In this document: positions 10,901-19,300 of the stretch, in pieces
Layout: every line of letters starts with the position of its first letter
Numbering within the stretch: the stretch's first letter is position 1
Origin: Salmonella enterica subsp. enterica serovar Choleraesuis
GTDB taxonomy: Bacteria; Pseudomonadota; Gammaproteobacteria; Enterobacterales; Enterobacteriaceae
Assembly: GCA_022846635.1 (NCBI GenBank)
Contig: AP025685.1
Location: 2,294,001 to 2,358,000, forward strand
Direction: 5' to 3'
Length of the DNA stretch: 64,000 bases
Program-made: the position numbers and the translations under genes
Notes under the pieces: generated by a model
The model's input: only the letters and a program-made list of their open reading frames with translations
The model's database searches: none
What the model was told of the DNA's origin: nothing

Positions 10901-11996
10901 CACCATAGGTCAGAACGCCATAAGGATCGGCTTCAATGAATACCTGGGCGTATTGCGGTAAAAAGACCGCTAGCCATGCGTGTAAACCTCTCAACTCTGA
11001 AGACGGATATCCATCAAATCCCAGCATACTTCTCAAACGCCCCATGGGTAGCCCTTTGTCAACGATCCCGGCTAACCATTTTGCCGATAAATACTCAGCA
11101 ATTGTCCTGTGGCTGTAATCAACAGTTTCAAGCTCATCTCCGGCAGAAAAAACCCGCCTCGATAACGCCGCTCTAATTATTTCATGCGAGAAGAACGAGA
11201 TGGTTCTGTAACTGGGGTATTCTGGTCGGATATCGTTCGGAAGTAGAGAAATCCCGGAAACATCACTCAATATGCGCAACGCGCAAATTGCTCCAGCAAC
11301 TTGCTCTAATTCGTCGCAGGTATAAATTCCTGAAGTTAGACGCGTATGCTCTTGGCTATGTTCAGTTAAAAGGAACTGTGTCGCAGAGTGGAAAAGTTCA
11401 GACCTTGTTCGGGGCCAGTTTCCTTCTTTAACGGCTTCAGCCAGCATTAGCAGATTTTGTGGGTTGTAAAGAAATTCGCTGGCATCATGTTTTTCTGCTT
11501 CAGCCAGAAACGTTTCGGGGTGTTCTACACCATTAGCTTGTAGAATTGCAATTTGCTCTTCTTTTGAGAGTGACTGCAAATGTAAAACAACATAGCCTCC
11601 CGTCAGCTCAAAATAGGGTAAAAATGCTGACAAGTCTGATTCGCCTAACCAATCCTGAGAGCGACAAGAAATTCTGACATTTTGTGGCGTTTGGGAAAAA
11701 AGCCTACGGACGATGTCATCTACAACGTCACTACTGTTACTGGCACTCCTCTTCTCATCTAATGCATCGATGAACAACGTTTTCTGATTATCAATAGGTA
11801 CGCCACTTAAGAAGTGACGTACTGTCAGATATTTTGCCTCTTGCAATGCCGCAAACTGTTTGAAGAGGTGCGTTTTTCCAGCACCAGGATCACCAAGCAG
11901 AACAATATTCGGAAAGTGAAAATAATCACTAAATACCACAGTTTGGGTATCTTTTTCCTGAAGAGGATAGATTTGCCTGACTTGCCTGTTTAGCAT
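7911..11996 (-). CDS. Large NACHT/STAND-like P-loop NTPase with C-terminal PD-(D/E)xK-type nuclease motif
   Basis: 1361 residues from ATG 11996, preceded by AGGAG. Walker A is GDPGAGKT at residues 35-42 and Walker B is TLFIDALDE around 73-81; the doubled acidic residues and the following VRISCRSQDW sensor strand resemble NACHT/STAND ATPases. Residues ~400-1200 look like long helical repeats (HEAT-like), usual for ligand sensing. Near the C-terminus, D1243 (KRADIIISI) followed by E1256-I-K1258 (PIEIK) and then NEQLDQLY fits a PD-(D/E)xK restriction-endonuclease core. No N-terminal effector precedes the P-loop, which begins about 30 residues in. It is the first gene of an operon with the HEPN gene and is AT-rich. 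This is probably an anti-phage sensor-effector; I do not recognise a named system with this exact pair. Confidence 0.72.
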   Translation of the reverse strand: MLNRQVRQIYPLQEKDTQTVVFSDYFHFPNIVLLGDPGAGKTHLFKQFAALQEAKYLTVRHFLSGVPIDNQKTLFIDALDEKRSASNSSDVVDDIVRRLFSQTPQNVRISCRSQDWLGESDLSAFLPYFELTGGYVVLHLQSLSKEEQIAILQANGVEHPETFLAEAEKHDASEFLYNPQNLLMLAEAVKEGNWPRTRSELFHSATQFLLTEHSQEHTRLTSGIYTCDELEQVAGAICALRILSDVSGISLLPNDIRPEYPSYRTISFFSHEIIRAALSRRVFSAGDELETVDYSHRTIAEYLSAKWLAGIVDKGLPMGRLRSMLGFDGYPSSELRGLHAWLAVFLPQYAQVFIEADPYGVLTYGDAASLPIAEKQNLIVALSKLSERDPWFRNHGLNSYLNGFATVEMETLLRQIIRDPHSSFSLRMIVLESLSVTTPIVALSDDLIDIVKSEGSSYAEKEEAITALIHFGVSGKKFSVRFFAGLKDKNHDSIRLRNHIIQLLYQEYFVPQDIAQLLVDTLNISSERLPIGALWRLNDIVPTAGLLAIFEYLEQYHNDHSKDWDSSSKNQYEVVHFLEAGLLHILSKDSNYSADQIWLCLKTFYSYSHYHHYRSYDDLQKSIVHEIKNRSWQYEDIIDAAILSFTRHDPRYLFLHEFTESTFHLIPDELLLARFIHYLSHADAGSDKTECIYRLTFVVLYRCAKPSQEAFEFLSAYCHLNVKLTTVFETSIVCEIDDWRVKHNLRQIAYEKERNAARYEDRHSFELYRQEIVSGKHLEWLKHISYIYYSKYSDVDDKLTPVQRCADILGAENVTDAISGLLAILNRSDLPTIDELNCALLKREYYGWWYAVLAGSDELYKKHPDITQWSEGLLTTLLALDVILALFTKDNNVVSDYSLPWKRDVILNKTAFFIKTYYHIINFCINNQLQHIRALNYLLNDTCIPIDYTVPLVMRLAKEHPDDVLHLQNLVGWLLAHPESHAELLQLSELMVAQPSKLKNPSYQIWLVCIYLLAPNQCQDLFLSESKSAPEMIALIRQLSGKAKGGRGSSEQRLSLTQLEAIITVSATHFPNADRVARNDSNSANYWEYADFIKRLIDDVSSFSSYDAGEVFERLLLLPECTSYRDYLLHAQSTQKVRYRESQFQHTNWKQALNTLKNQTPANVMDLYALLLDHLRDIANRITYENTDIYKQFWNENGNGQILVPKPEESCRNFFLELLRARLHPLQIICEPEGHMVSSKRADIIISIPGIKIPIEIKRDYHRDVWRALNEQLDQLYTTNPDAAGYGIYLVFWFGASRPNAIPRPEKDTPPPVNATTMEDILNEAVPTVKRNRLSAIVIDVSGEANSTVETKNHLSKESES

Positions 11997-12001
11997 TCTA
12001 T

Positions 12002-12324
12002 AGGCTCCTGAGTATCTATTTTTGTTCTACCAAATCTATATGGCAGGTTTTGCTCCAAATTTACCATAGACTTTCAGCCGATACCGTAAATCATCTAACC
12101 CACCATGGTTGCTATGATGTCACGTTTTAAGTTACATGACAGACTCATAGTGAGCAGAACCGGCTGCTAGGACGCTGTGATCCCATTTAAACATTGATGG
12201 AATCCGGGATGACGCTGGCTCCGTTGCATGGGCTGCATGTCACCCAAAGCAGACACTCACAACCCTTTATCCAAACCCTCCCGGCTTAAAACCGGGAGGT
12301 TTTGCTAATCCACTCCGCTCAATT
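12002..12324. other. Intergenic region upstream of the NTPase operon
   Basis: 323 bp between two minus-strand genes. It should hold the promoter of the NTPase-HEPN operon, but I see no near-consensus one. At its right end is a terminator hairpin for symE. No ORF with a ribosome site is evident. Confidence 0.5.
12277..12303. terminator. Rho-independent terminator hairpin (symE 3' end)
   Basis: Arms CCTCCCGG and CCGGGAGG with loop CTTAAAA. On the plus strand TTTT follows directly; on the minus strand, downstream of symE by 22 bp, GTTTGG follows. It probably ends symE transcription and insulates the NTPase operon. Confidence 0.65.
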
Positions 12325-12801
12325 TCAACCGCGAATTAAGCCATCATCTGGATGACGGCGGATCGTTGGGATATTACCGGTGTCGTTCAGGGCATAGGGG
12401 AAGGTTTTGAGCCAGTTGGTGAGTTTTTGTTTGTTGATATCGACCACGCTCAGGCCTTCCAGGCAACCCCAGAGTTCGCGGGTGTTTTGCGGGGTGATGA
12501 CGATGCAGTCCGGCATGACGCGGATTTTGATCGGCATGCCGTCGAGAAAACCTGCTTTGGTCAGCCATTCACCTTGCAGAGGAATATATTGATGGCGGAT
12601 CCGGGAGTGCAGTTCGCAGCAAGCGGCGCTGGTTTCTGCGGTATTAGCTCTGGGATGGATAGCTGCGTCTTCGGTATTTTTTCCGTGCAGACGACGGGCG
12701 TTCTTTTTGTGAATGACCTCGGGGAAACGATCGTTTATTTCAGATGACGAAAGATCCGTTTGGGCCACGGTGGATTCTGGCATACACTTCTGCTTAGCCA
12801 T
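12325..12801 (-). CDS. symE: SymE family type I toxin
   Basis: 158 residues; E. coli SymE is 113. The SymE core is clear at residues ~72-105: IPLQGEWLTKAGFLDGMPIK then IRVMPDCIVITPQ, the AbrB-like swapped-hairpin fold. The extra ~65 N-terminal residues are low-complexity and the C-terminal tail is unrelated to E. coli SymE. SymE in E. coli is an SOS-induced protein that condenses nucleoids or affects RNA stability, and is held down by the antisense RNA SymR. Here the ATG follows GAGGAG by eight bases. A LexA-like box and a TATAAT lie ~120 bp upstream, which fits SOS control. It sits beside the putative defence operon. Confidence 0.78.
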   Translation of the reverse strand: MAKQKCMPESTVAQTDLSSSEINDRFPEVIHKKNARRLHGKNTEDAAIHPRANTAETSAACCELHSRIRHQYIPLQGEWLTKAGFLDGMPIKIRVMPDCIVITPQNTRELWGCLEGLSVVDINKQKLTNWLKTFPYALNDTGNIPTIRRHPDDGLIRG

Positions 12802-12809
12802 AAATAACT

Positions 12810-12890
12810 CCTCGGTAGTTGTTTGTGGTCAGCGGCGTAAAGGTGTTCGAGCACCTTTGCGCTGCGCCTTCTAAAATCCCTTCTTCTATT
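12810..12890 (+). ncRNA. Possible SymR-like antisense RNA over the symE leader
   Basis: The symE 5' leader holds a stable hairpin: arms AAAGGTG (12839-12845) and CACCTTT (12852-12858) with extra GC pairing outside. In E. coli SymR is a ~77-nt RNA transcribed opposite the symE leader and start. Position and structure agree, but I cannot identify a clear plus-strand promoter, so strand, boundaries and existence are inference. Confidence 0.3.
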
Positions 12891-12926
12891 TCACTGGTTC
12901 GAACCTTAACGATTGCGCGCACGGCT

Positions 12927-12953
12927 ATTATACCCTGCTGGATAAAAATACAG
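12927..12953 (-). promoter_or_regulatory. symE promoter with LexA-like box
   Basis: On the minus strand CTGTATTTTTATCCAG (12953-12938) matches the LexA pattern CTGT-N8-ACAG with one mismatch (CCAG for ACAG). It is followed five bases later by TATAAT (12932-12927). A LexA site overlapping a promoter would give SOS induction, as known for E. coli symE. Confidence 0.55.
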
Positions 12954-13261
12954 GTGAAGTGATAGCGGGCAAAACTAATAAATACCGGGTAGCTTCAGAA
13001 AATAATGCTGAGATATGTAACCTTTGCAGAAGAGGCTTAGGAAACAGGATAACCGTTGCATGGCGCTGTGCTTATATTAAGCCTTCGGCAGGCGGTTTGG
13101 CTTGTATATGCAATAACGAGGGCTTCCGTTCACTCACCTTTTCCATATCCATCATCGCCAGGATGGAATATAAATCGCAACACATTGACTAGCTGCACAC
13201 TCAGAGAAATGCGCCCATTCAAATTTATATTCTCTTGCTACATCATCAGAACCCTTAGTTA
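12954..13261. other. Intergenic stretch, nothing recognised
   Basis: 308 bp between the symE promoter and the end of the reductase gene. Plus-strand frames are present but none has a convincing ribosome site or a recognisable product. Confidence 0.5.
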
Positions 13262-13843
13262 TTAATTTCGTTTCACCTCGTATCGCAGGCACACTACGCC
13301 CGACGGGAAAACTTTACTATCCACCAGCATGAGAGATGTTGTGTCTTTTATATTTTTGAATAAAGGAATGCCCTGCCCCAGCAGAATCGGATTAACGAAT
13401 AGCCAATACTCATCGATAAGGTTTTCCGCCATTAGCGCGTGAGTCGCCGAGGGACTGCCAAACATTAAAATTTCGCTGCCTGCGGTGTGTTTAAGCCTGT
13501 TAATTTCGTCGCTTAAATGGCTACTGATAATTTTCGTGCCAGGGTGATTTTTTTCCAATAGCGTTTTTGATAACACCATTTTGTGAGCCGATTTATACCA
13601 ACGCGAATGCGCAAGGTCATGCGGGCTGGCATCAGGTTTATCGGCAGCCGTTGGCCAGTATGACTCCATCATCTGGTAGGTGATGCGCCCATATAACGCG
13701 GTATCGGTCTGTTGGATCCGCTGCTCCACGTATTCAAACAAGTCGGGGCTTAGGCTAATCCAGTCCAGACCCGCAGGGCCATCAGCGGCAGAAGCGACAA
13801 AACCATCCAGCGACACATGAACAAACGAGACTATTTTTCTCAT
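13262..13843 (-). CDS. Dihydrofolate reductase / RibD C-terminal family protein
   Basis: 193 residues. It begins MRKIVSFVHVSLDGFVAS, the typical first strand and loop of RibD_C/YyaP-type reductases, and contains LYGRITYQMMESYWP and GSEILMFGSPSATHALM, the nucleotide-binding part of the fold. The family is related to DHFR and to the reductase domain of RibD, but its substrates are mostly unknown. It is not a folA orthologue: the usual DHFR Trp-Asp active-site pattern is not evident. It stands alone between symE and the first repeat array and reads as island cargo. Confidence 0.8.
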   Translation of the reverse strand: MRKIVSFVHVSLDGFVASAADGPAGLDWISLSPDLFEYVEQRIQQTDTALYGRITYQMMESYWPTAADKPDASPHDLAHSRWYKSAHKMVLSKTLLEKNHPGTKIISSHLSDEINRLKHTAGSEILMFGSPSATHALMAENLIDEYWLFVNPILLGQGIPLFKNIKDTTSLMLVDSKVFPSGVVCLRYEVKRN

Positions 13844-14034
13844 GATTTTCTCTCTGCGTAGTTTTGATTACCTGGCTTCGAGGCACGCCAGGACTCGTCC
13901 CCTGCCCTTAATCCAGCAACATATGGAATTAAGTATATTTCAGCGACATCATTGCCACTTTAAAAATGAGGAACGGGCAGCGATATCTCCCCTGAATTTG
14001 TTCCATCCGCACCTTTCGGCAGCGGGCTATAGTT

Positions 14035-14580
14035 CCGTTCACGCCACTTTTCTGCCCTATAACCTGTTCGTCACCGGTGAACGGGTTAAGGGGCTGTACC
14101 GACAGCCCCTTAACAATCCCGGCGGCCCGATCGCTTCGCCACTGCGTGGTGCCCTCGTTTTATCCGTCTGCCAGCCCGGAATGCGGGCCGTCAGCCGGAA
14201 CTCCTCGGCTCGCGGACTCGGGGAATGACTTTCTCGCTGTTATTTCCGTTCTTTCAGCAACGCCGTTGCTGCATGGGATAAAAGAATGACAGCAGGAGAT
14301 CTCCGGCTTTAAGCCGCCGAGACACGACGGCTGACTGCCCGCCAGCGTGAGCATCCGCAGCACACTGCTGGCAGGCCAGGCAGGCAGACATGGAGTAAGC
14401 GAGGGAACCGCGCAGCGGCGGCGATCGCCGGCGCCCGGGAGTGCAGAGGGTGGCGGCGCGGCCACCCTTTGCAGGCGCTCTGCGTCAGCGGCAGAAGGAG
14501 AAATACGCAACCTATAGAGCGCAACCTGGCTCCGGGGGTTAATACATATGATTCAGCAACATTGGCAATGAGATCGGGTT
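14035..14580 (+). repeat. Repeat copy A (long form, left array)
   Basis: Defined here from one CCGTTCACGCC to the next; the period to copy B is 546 bp. It contains the complement pair CCGTTCAC/GTGAACGG, a hairpin with arms AAGGGGCTGT and ACAGCCCCTT, the string ATTTCCGTTCTTTCAGCAACGC, then a GC-rich half with a second hairpin (GGGTGGC/GCCACCC). Overlapping frames read through it (for example SVHATFLPYNQPVTGERVKG) and resemble phage Ash/Icd-like annotations. I treat them as by-products of the repeat. Confidence 0.85.
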
Positions 14581-15124
14581 CCGTTCACGCCACTTTTCTG
14601 CCATATAATCAGCCCGTCACCGGTGAACGGGTTAAGGGGCTGTGCCGACAGCCCCTTAACAATCCCGGCGGCCCGATCGCTTCGCCACTGCGTGGTGCCC
14701 TCGTTTTATCCGTCTGCCAGCCCGGAATGCGGGCCGTCAGCCGGAACACATCGGCTCGCGGACTCGGGGAATGACTTTCTCGCTGTTATTTCCGTTCTTT
14801 CAGCAACGCCGTTGCTGCATGGAATAAAAGAATGACAGCAGGAGACCTCCGGCTTTAAGCCGCCGAGACACGACGGCTGACTGCCCGCCAGCGAAAGCAT
14901 CCGCAGCACAGTGCTGGCAGGCCAGGCAGGCAGACATTCGTGCGCGAGGGAACCGCGCAGCGGCGGCGTTCGCCGGCGCCCGGGAGTGCAGAGGGTGGCG
15001 GCGCGGCCACCCTTTGCAGGCGCTCTGCGTCAGCGGCAGAAGGAGAAATACGCGACTCATAGAGCGCAACCCGGCACCGGGATTAATAAATATGAATCAG
15101 CACCATTGGCAGCGGGCTACGGTT
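14581..15124 (+). repeat. Repeat copy B (long form, left array)
   Basis: Direct tandem copy of A with only scattered substitutions, 544 bp to the next copy. The same hairpin and the same GC-rich second half are present. The start of its GC-rich half reads ACCTCCGGCTTTAAGCCGCC, and its end reads GCGCAACCCGGCACCGGG where A has GCGCAACCTGGCTCCGGG. Confidence 0.85.
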
Positions 15125-15215
15125 CCGTTCACGCCATTTCTCTGCCCTGTAATCAGCCCGTCAGCCGGAACACCTCGGCTCACGGAGCCGGGGATAACTT
15201 CCAGAGAAAGAAGCG
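15125..15215 (+). repeat. Repeat copy C (internally deleted, left array)
   Basis: It begins like A and B (CCGTTCACGCCATTTCTCTGCC), but after AATCAGCCCGTCA it jumps straight to GCCGGAACACCTCGGC, skipping the main hairpin. In copy B both junction points carry CCGTCA, so the deletion joins two short direct repeats. The right half of the unit is absent and sequence leading to the tynA terminator follows. Confidence 0.75.
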
Positions 15216-15261
15216 GACAACGATATACCCCACGACTGTACGGCACGACAGCTATGGCAAA

Positions 15262-15293
15262 AGCGTAAAAGAAAGGGGCCATCTGGCCCCTTT
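15262..15293 (-). terminator. tynA terminator
   Basis: Downstream of tynA on the minus strand: arms AAAGGGGCCA and TGGCCCCTTT, then TTTCTTTTACGC. A typical Rho-independent terminator 22 bp after the tynA stop. Confidence 0.8.
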
Positions 15294-15315
15294 ACACTGC
15301 TATCGGATATCGCCG

Positions 15316-17586
15316 CTACTTCTTCTTCGGCCCCAGAGTTGGGGTTTCGTTAAAGAAGTTCCACGGTTTAAGCAGGGTATGCACCCACTCCGTTGGCATA
15401 ATTGGCCACTCTTCGGCACGCGCCACATGGGTAGTACCGGTGGTCATCCACACTACAGTATCCGTATTTACCAGCGACTCGTCGTTTTTAGTGTATTCGC
15501 CAAGCCCGGTGTCATGGGTTGAACGGTTCGGGTATTTGCCTTCCGGATAGCGTTCATCCGGGTTATAGCGAGTCACCCACAGCTGTTTGTCCATAAAGTT
15601 CAGCCGGTGATAAATCCACTCATCTTTGGCAAAGTTGGCTCCAGTCGCTACCGGATGAGTACCGCCCGCGTAAGGAATAATCTGGTAAGAAACCGGGTTA
15701 CCCATCGCGTTTTCTTTATTCGGGTTACTCATCAGGCGAATGGTGCTTGGGCTAAATTTCTGCGCCGCCGCTTTTTCAGAGTCAAAGGTGTACTGATTAA
15801 GCTGCATGGTGCTGGTGCGCGGGCCGCCGCTCTGGTTTGGCTTCACTTCAGGATCCATCGCCACCAGTGAGTTGTTCTCTCCATCCACATCCAGATCCAG
15901 CCGGAAGTTATAGATATGCTGGTGGGTGGTGCCGACGATGTTATGGTCGATAAGGGTACCGTAACGGGTATCATCCTTCGCTGTCGCATCGTGCATGGTT
16001 TTGGCTTTCACGCCTTTTACCGCCTCGATACCCGTTGCACCGGCATCGATACCGATAGTGCCGTTTTCATGGAACACCCAGTCGAAGATGTAATCGTAGT
16101 TGCCGATGGTGCTTATCCAGCGCACCACCAGCTCACGGCGCTCGGCGCTGACGTTTGGTTTACCCATCTCCTGGTGCTTATATTCCGGCCCGGCGTAACG
16201 TTCGAAAATAGCGATAGCGCGCGGAATTGTCGTCGGTTTTCCGAGGTAGTCCGGAATAGTTTCGTCGAGGAACACCGCGTTGCCCGGCGCGTCTTTACCC
16301 GGGTCCTGAGAAGATGTCAGGGTGCCCATTCCGTAATCGCCGGAGTCCAGATAGGCTTTGAAATACCAGCCGATATCCGGGTCGCCGTAAGGCACTATCA
16401 TGCCACCCAGCGAGCCTTCATACATAATTTTGCGTTTCTTGCCGTTGTCGTTCCAGGTGACGGTGGAGAACTGCGGGCCGGTACGGGAATCCATACTGAG
16501 ATGGAACTCCCAGTTCAGCCAGCGCACCGTATCGCCGGTGATGGTGTAGTTTTTACCCTCTGGTTCGCTGATGATAAGCGGCTTCAGCGCCACTTTCTCG
16601 CGATCGCGACCATCGTACGGGCGCGCGGCGGTTGGCACCGGAATGACCGGGCCATCTTCAATTTTAATTATCTCTTTCTTCTCTAAATCGACCACTGCCA
16701 CCAGGTTTTCAATCGGGTGCGCCCAATAGTTGCCGTCGCCCACGTCGAGATAGCTCACTACTTTTAACAGCCGGTCTTCCTGTTTAAGCCCGTCTTTCCC
16801 ATCGAAATAGCCGACGGTCAGCGGCGTGGTCACGACTTTGGAAGGGTCATCGACACCGTGTTTTTTCAGTGCTTCGGCGAATGGCTTGCTGGCGGTAATT
16901 ATCTGCTGAACGCTGTTAAAATCGTCCAGCAGTACCATGCCCTGGGCATTATCCACCGCCTGCCAGTGGGTGATTTTCTTGTCGTTAATATTGACCACTG
17001 CTTCGGTAATCTGCGCGCCGGTAAGCATACTCACCTGTGCCTGGCGCGGGCCTTCCGTTTTGGTGCCATTGAGCGCAAACGCCCAGACTTCAGCCTTCGG
17101 GGGCTCTTTCAGGGCAATCTGGGTAAAACGGGTATTGGGTTTAAAATCCGGGGAGGCCTTAAGAATGGCGACAACGTCGTTAATTTCCTGGGCATTCAGT
17201 GAGTTAAGCGGATGGGCTACTTTTTCCACCTGGAAAGTCTGGTCGATACCTGACTGGAACACTTCGTTAATGAAGCCTTCTTCCACCATCGCCTGCTTAC
17301 CCTTCATCGTCACCGGCACCGTCAGATTCACCGATTTGCCGTTAACTCTGGCGGTCTTTGCTCCGGGCTTTACCTCCACCCACGCGCCGTCTTTAGAAAT
17401 AGTGTACAGGCCGGCGTAATCATCCCACTTTACCTCTGCGCCGAACTGTTTAAGGGTCTGTTCCAGCGGCACCATATGCGCTTCGCCACCGTGGGCAAAG
17501 GCGGCCGGTTGCCAGGAACTGAGTCCCAGGGTCATTGCCAGTGCCAGCGCAATTTTACGCGGGCGGAATGTGAATGAATTTGCCAT
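15316..17586 (-). CDS. tynA: TynA, periplasmic copper amine oxidase (primary-amine / phenylethylamine oxidase)
   Basis: 756 residues from ATG 17586, which has GAGG 6 bases upstream; an in-frame ATG 18 bp earlier lacks a ribosome site. A signal peptide (ALALAMTLGLSSWQPAAFAHG) targets it to the periplasm. The topaquinone tyrosine lies in the conserved NYDY motif (TIGNYDYIFDWVFHENGTIG), and copper ligands are the H-x-H in TTHQHIYNFRLD and the His in TGTTHVARAEEWPIMP. It oxidises phenylethylamine, tyramine and related amines to aldehydes plus hydrogen peroxide and ammonia; FeaB then makes phenylacetate. It is read on the minus strand, opposite to what the surrounding paaZ/feaB order predicts from E. 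coli, and is enclosed by inverted repeat arrays. Confidence 0.96.
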   Translation of the reverse strand: MANSFTFRPRKIALALAMTLGLSSWQPAAFAHGGEAHMVPLEQTLKQFGAEVKWDDYAGLYTISKDGAWVEVKPGAKTARVNGKSVNLTVPVTMKGKQAMVEEGFINEVFQSGIDQTFQVEKVAHPLNSLNAQEINDVVAILKASPDFKPNTRFTQIALKEPPKAEVWAFALNGTKTEGPRQAQVSMLTGAQITEAVVNINDKKITHWQAVDNAQGMVLLDDFNSVQQIITASKPFAEALKKHGVDDPSKVVTTPLTVGYFDGKDGLKQEDRLLKVVSYLDVGDGNYWAHPIENLVAVVDLEKKEIIKIEDGPVIPVPTAARPYDGRDREKVALKPLIISEPEGKNYTITGDTVRWLNWEFHLSMDSRTGPQFSTVTWNDNGKKRKIMYEGSLGGMIVPYGDPDIGWYFKAYLDSGDYGMGTLTSSQDPGKDAPGNAVFLDETIPDYLGKPTTIPRAIAIFERYAGPEYKHQEMGKPNVSAERRELVVRWISTIGNYDYIFDWVFHENGTIGIDAGATGIEAVKGVKAKTMHDATAKDDTRYGTLIDHNIVGTTHQHIYNFRLDLDVDGENNSLVAMDPEVKPNQSGGPRTSTMQLNQYTFDSEKAAAQKFSPSTIRLMSNPNKENAMGNPVSYQIIPYAGGTHPVATGANFAKDEWIYHRLNFMDKQLWVTRYNPDERYPEGKYPNRSTHDTGLGEYTKNDESLVNTDTVVWMTTGTTHVARAEEWPIMPTEWVHTLLKPWNFFNETPTLGPKKK

Positions 17587-17683
17587 GCCTGACCTCTGCA
17601 TCATGTTGTCTTTGTTGGTTGCAGGTAACTGTTTTTAGAACGCGGTATGCATCATTACCCTAACAGCGGCAGGCGCACTACGC

Positions 17684-17720
17684 TTGCCTCGCTCTGCCAG
17701 GCTGTTTGCTGACTCTGCCA
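17684..17720 (-). promoter_or_regulatory. Paired FeaR-binding sites upstream of tynA
   Basis: On the minus strand TGGCA-N8-AAA (17720-17705) is a perfect match to the FeaR half-site TGNCA-N8-AAA, and TGGCA-N8-CAA (17699-17684) is a one-mismatch copy 21 bp downstream. The feaB promoter has the same two sites in the same order and spacing. Confidence 0.7.
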
Positions 17721-17936
17721 GGGGGATGAATGTGTGATCTGATTCCGGCAGACATGTGGGGGCGCCTTATCGATTGTTTGGGTTTGGCACCGTAGGCCGT
17801 CTGTTTTTTTGCTGCGTGCCAGGGTGGGAAATTGATGGCTAATATGCCGGGATTATTTGCGGATTGCGCGGCATGTTTTGCGAATTTGGGTTTGGGCTGC
17901 TGGCATGGGTATTTAGTCCGGTGTGTCGAGACTGCT

Positions 17937-18433
17937 GCCGGGTTGCGCTCTATGGGTTACGTGTTTCTCTTCCTGCCGCTGACGCAGAGCGCTCGCAAAG
18001 GGTGGCCACGCCGCCACCCTCTGCACTCCCAGGCGCCGGCGAACGCCGCCGCTGCGCGGTTCCCTCGCTTACTCCATGTCTGCCTGCCTGGCCTGCCAGC
18101 ACTGTGCTGCGGATGATTTCGCTGGCGGGCAGTCAGCCGTCGTGTCTCGGCGGCTTAAAGCCGGAGGTCACCCTGCTGTCATTTTGCTCTCTGATGCAGC
18201 AATAGTTTTGCTGAAAGCACGAAAATAACAGCGGAGAAGTTAACCCCCGGATCCGCGAGCCGAGGAGTTCCGGCTGACGGCCCGCATTCCGGGCTGGCAG
18301 ACGGATAAAACGAGGGAACCACGCAGTGGCGATGCGATCGGGCCGCCGGGATTGTTAAGGGGCTGTCGGTACAGCCCCTTAACCCATTCACCTGTGACGG
18401 GCAGATTATTGGGCAGAAAAGTGGCGTGAACGG
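17937..18433 (-). repeat. Repeat copy D (long form, right array)
   Basis: Inverted relative to copies A-C. From the CCGTTCACGCC end at 18433 it carries the full unit, including the GC-rich second half with GGGTGGC/GCCACCC, ending near 17937 by tynA. Its first bases (GGCAGCGGGCTATAGTTCCG) are the same as those of copy A, so A and D are closest in their leading part. Confidence 0.8.
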
Positions 18434-18753
18434 AACTATAGCCCGCTGCCAAAAGGTGCCAACGTTGCCTGATGCCTTAAAGCTGAAGATCCCTGCTGTC
18501 ATTCTCATATCCAATGCAGCAATCGCGCTGCTGAAAGCACGAAAATAACAGCGGAGAAGTTAACCCCCGAGTCCGCGAGCCGAGTTGTTCCGGCTGACAG
18601 ACCGCATTCCGGGCTGGCAGACGGATAAAACGAGGGAACCACGCAGTGGCGAAGCGATCGGGCCGCTGGGATCGTTAAGGGGCTGTCGGTACAGCCCCTT
18701 AACCCGTTCACCGGTGACGGACAGATTACAGGGCAGAGAAATGACGTGAACGG
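18434..18753 (-). repeat. Repeat copy E (short form, right array)
   Basis: 320 bp, only the first half of the unit: leading element, hairpin (AAGGGGCTGT/ACAGCCCCTT) and the TTTCGTGCTTTCAGCA end. The GC-rich half is replaced by a short linker containing GCCTGATGCCTTAAAGC. Confidence 0.8.
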
Positions 18754-19300
18754 AACCCGATCTCGCTGCCAATGTTGTTGAATCATATGTATTAACCCCC
18801 GGAGCCAGATTGCGCTCTATAGGTTGCGTATTTCTCCTTCTGCCGCTGACGCAGAGCGCCTGCAAAGGGTGGCCGCGCCGCCACCCTCTGCACTCCCGGG
18901 CGCCGGCGAACGCCGCCGCTGCGCGGTTCCCTCGCTTACTCCATGTCTGCCTGCCTGGCCTGCCAGCAGTGTGCTGCGGATGCTCACGCTGGCGGGCAGT
19001 CAGCCGTCGTGTCTCGGCGGCTTAAAGCCGGGGGGTTCCCTGCTGATATTTTTATATTTAAAGCGGTAATAGAGTTGCTGAAAGCCCGGAAGCAACAGCG
19101 GAGAAGTTAACCCCCGGATCCGCGAGCCGAGGTGTTCCGGCTGCCAGACCGCATTCCGGGCTGGCAGACGGATAAAACGAGGGCACCACGCAGTGGCGAA
19201 GCGATCGGGCCGCTGGGATTGTTAAGGGGCTGTCGGTACAGCCCCTTAACCCGTTCACCGGTAACGGGCTGATTATTAGGCAGAAAAATGGCGTGAACGG
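18754..19300 (-). repeat. Repeat copy F (long form, right array)
   Basis: 547 bp, full unit. Its junction with E (TCTGGCTCCGGGGGTTAATA and following) is nearly the same as the A-B junction in the left array, so the two arrays are homologous inverted repeats across more than one unit. Confidence 0.8.

Noticed and set aside
14041-15069. Several overlapping frames on both strands within the left repeat array (for example 14077-14289, 14469-14774, 14623-14835)
   Set aside because: They recur in every copy in more than one frame because the repeat is GC-rich and open; none has a consistent ribosome site. They resemble Ash/Icd-like annotations, but I regard the repeat DNA or RNA as the likely selected feature.
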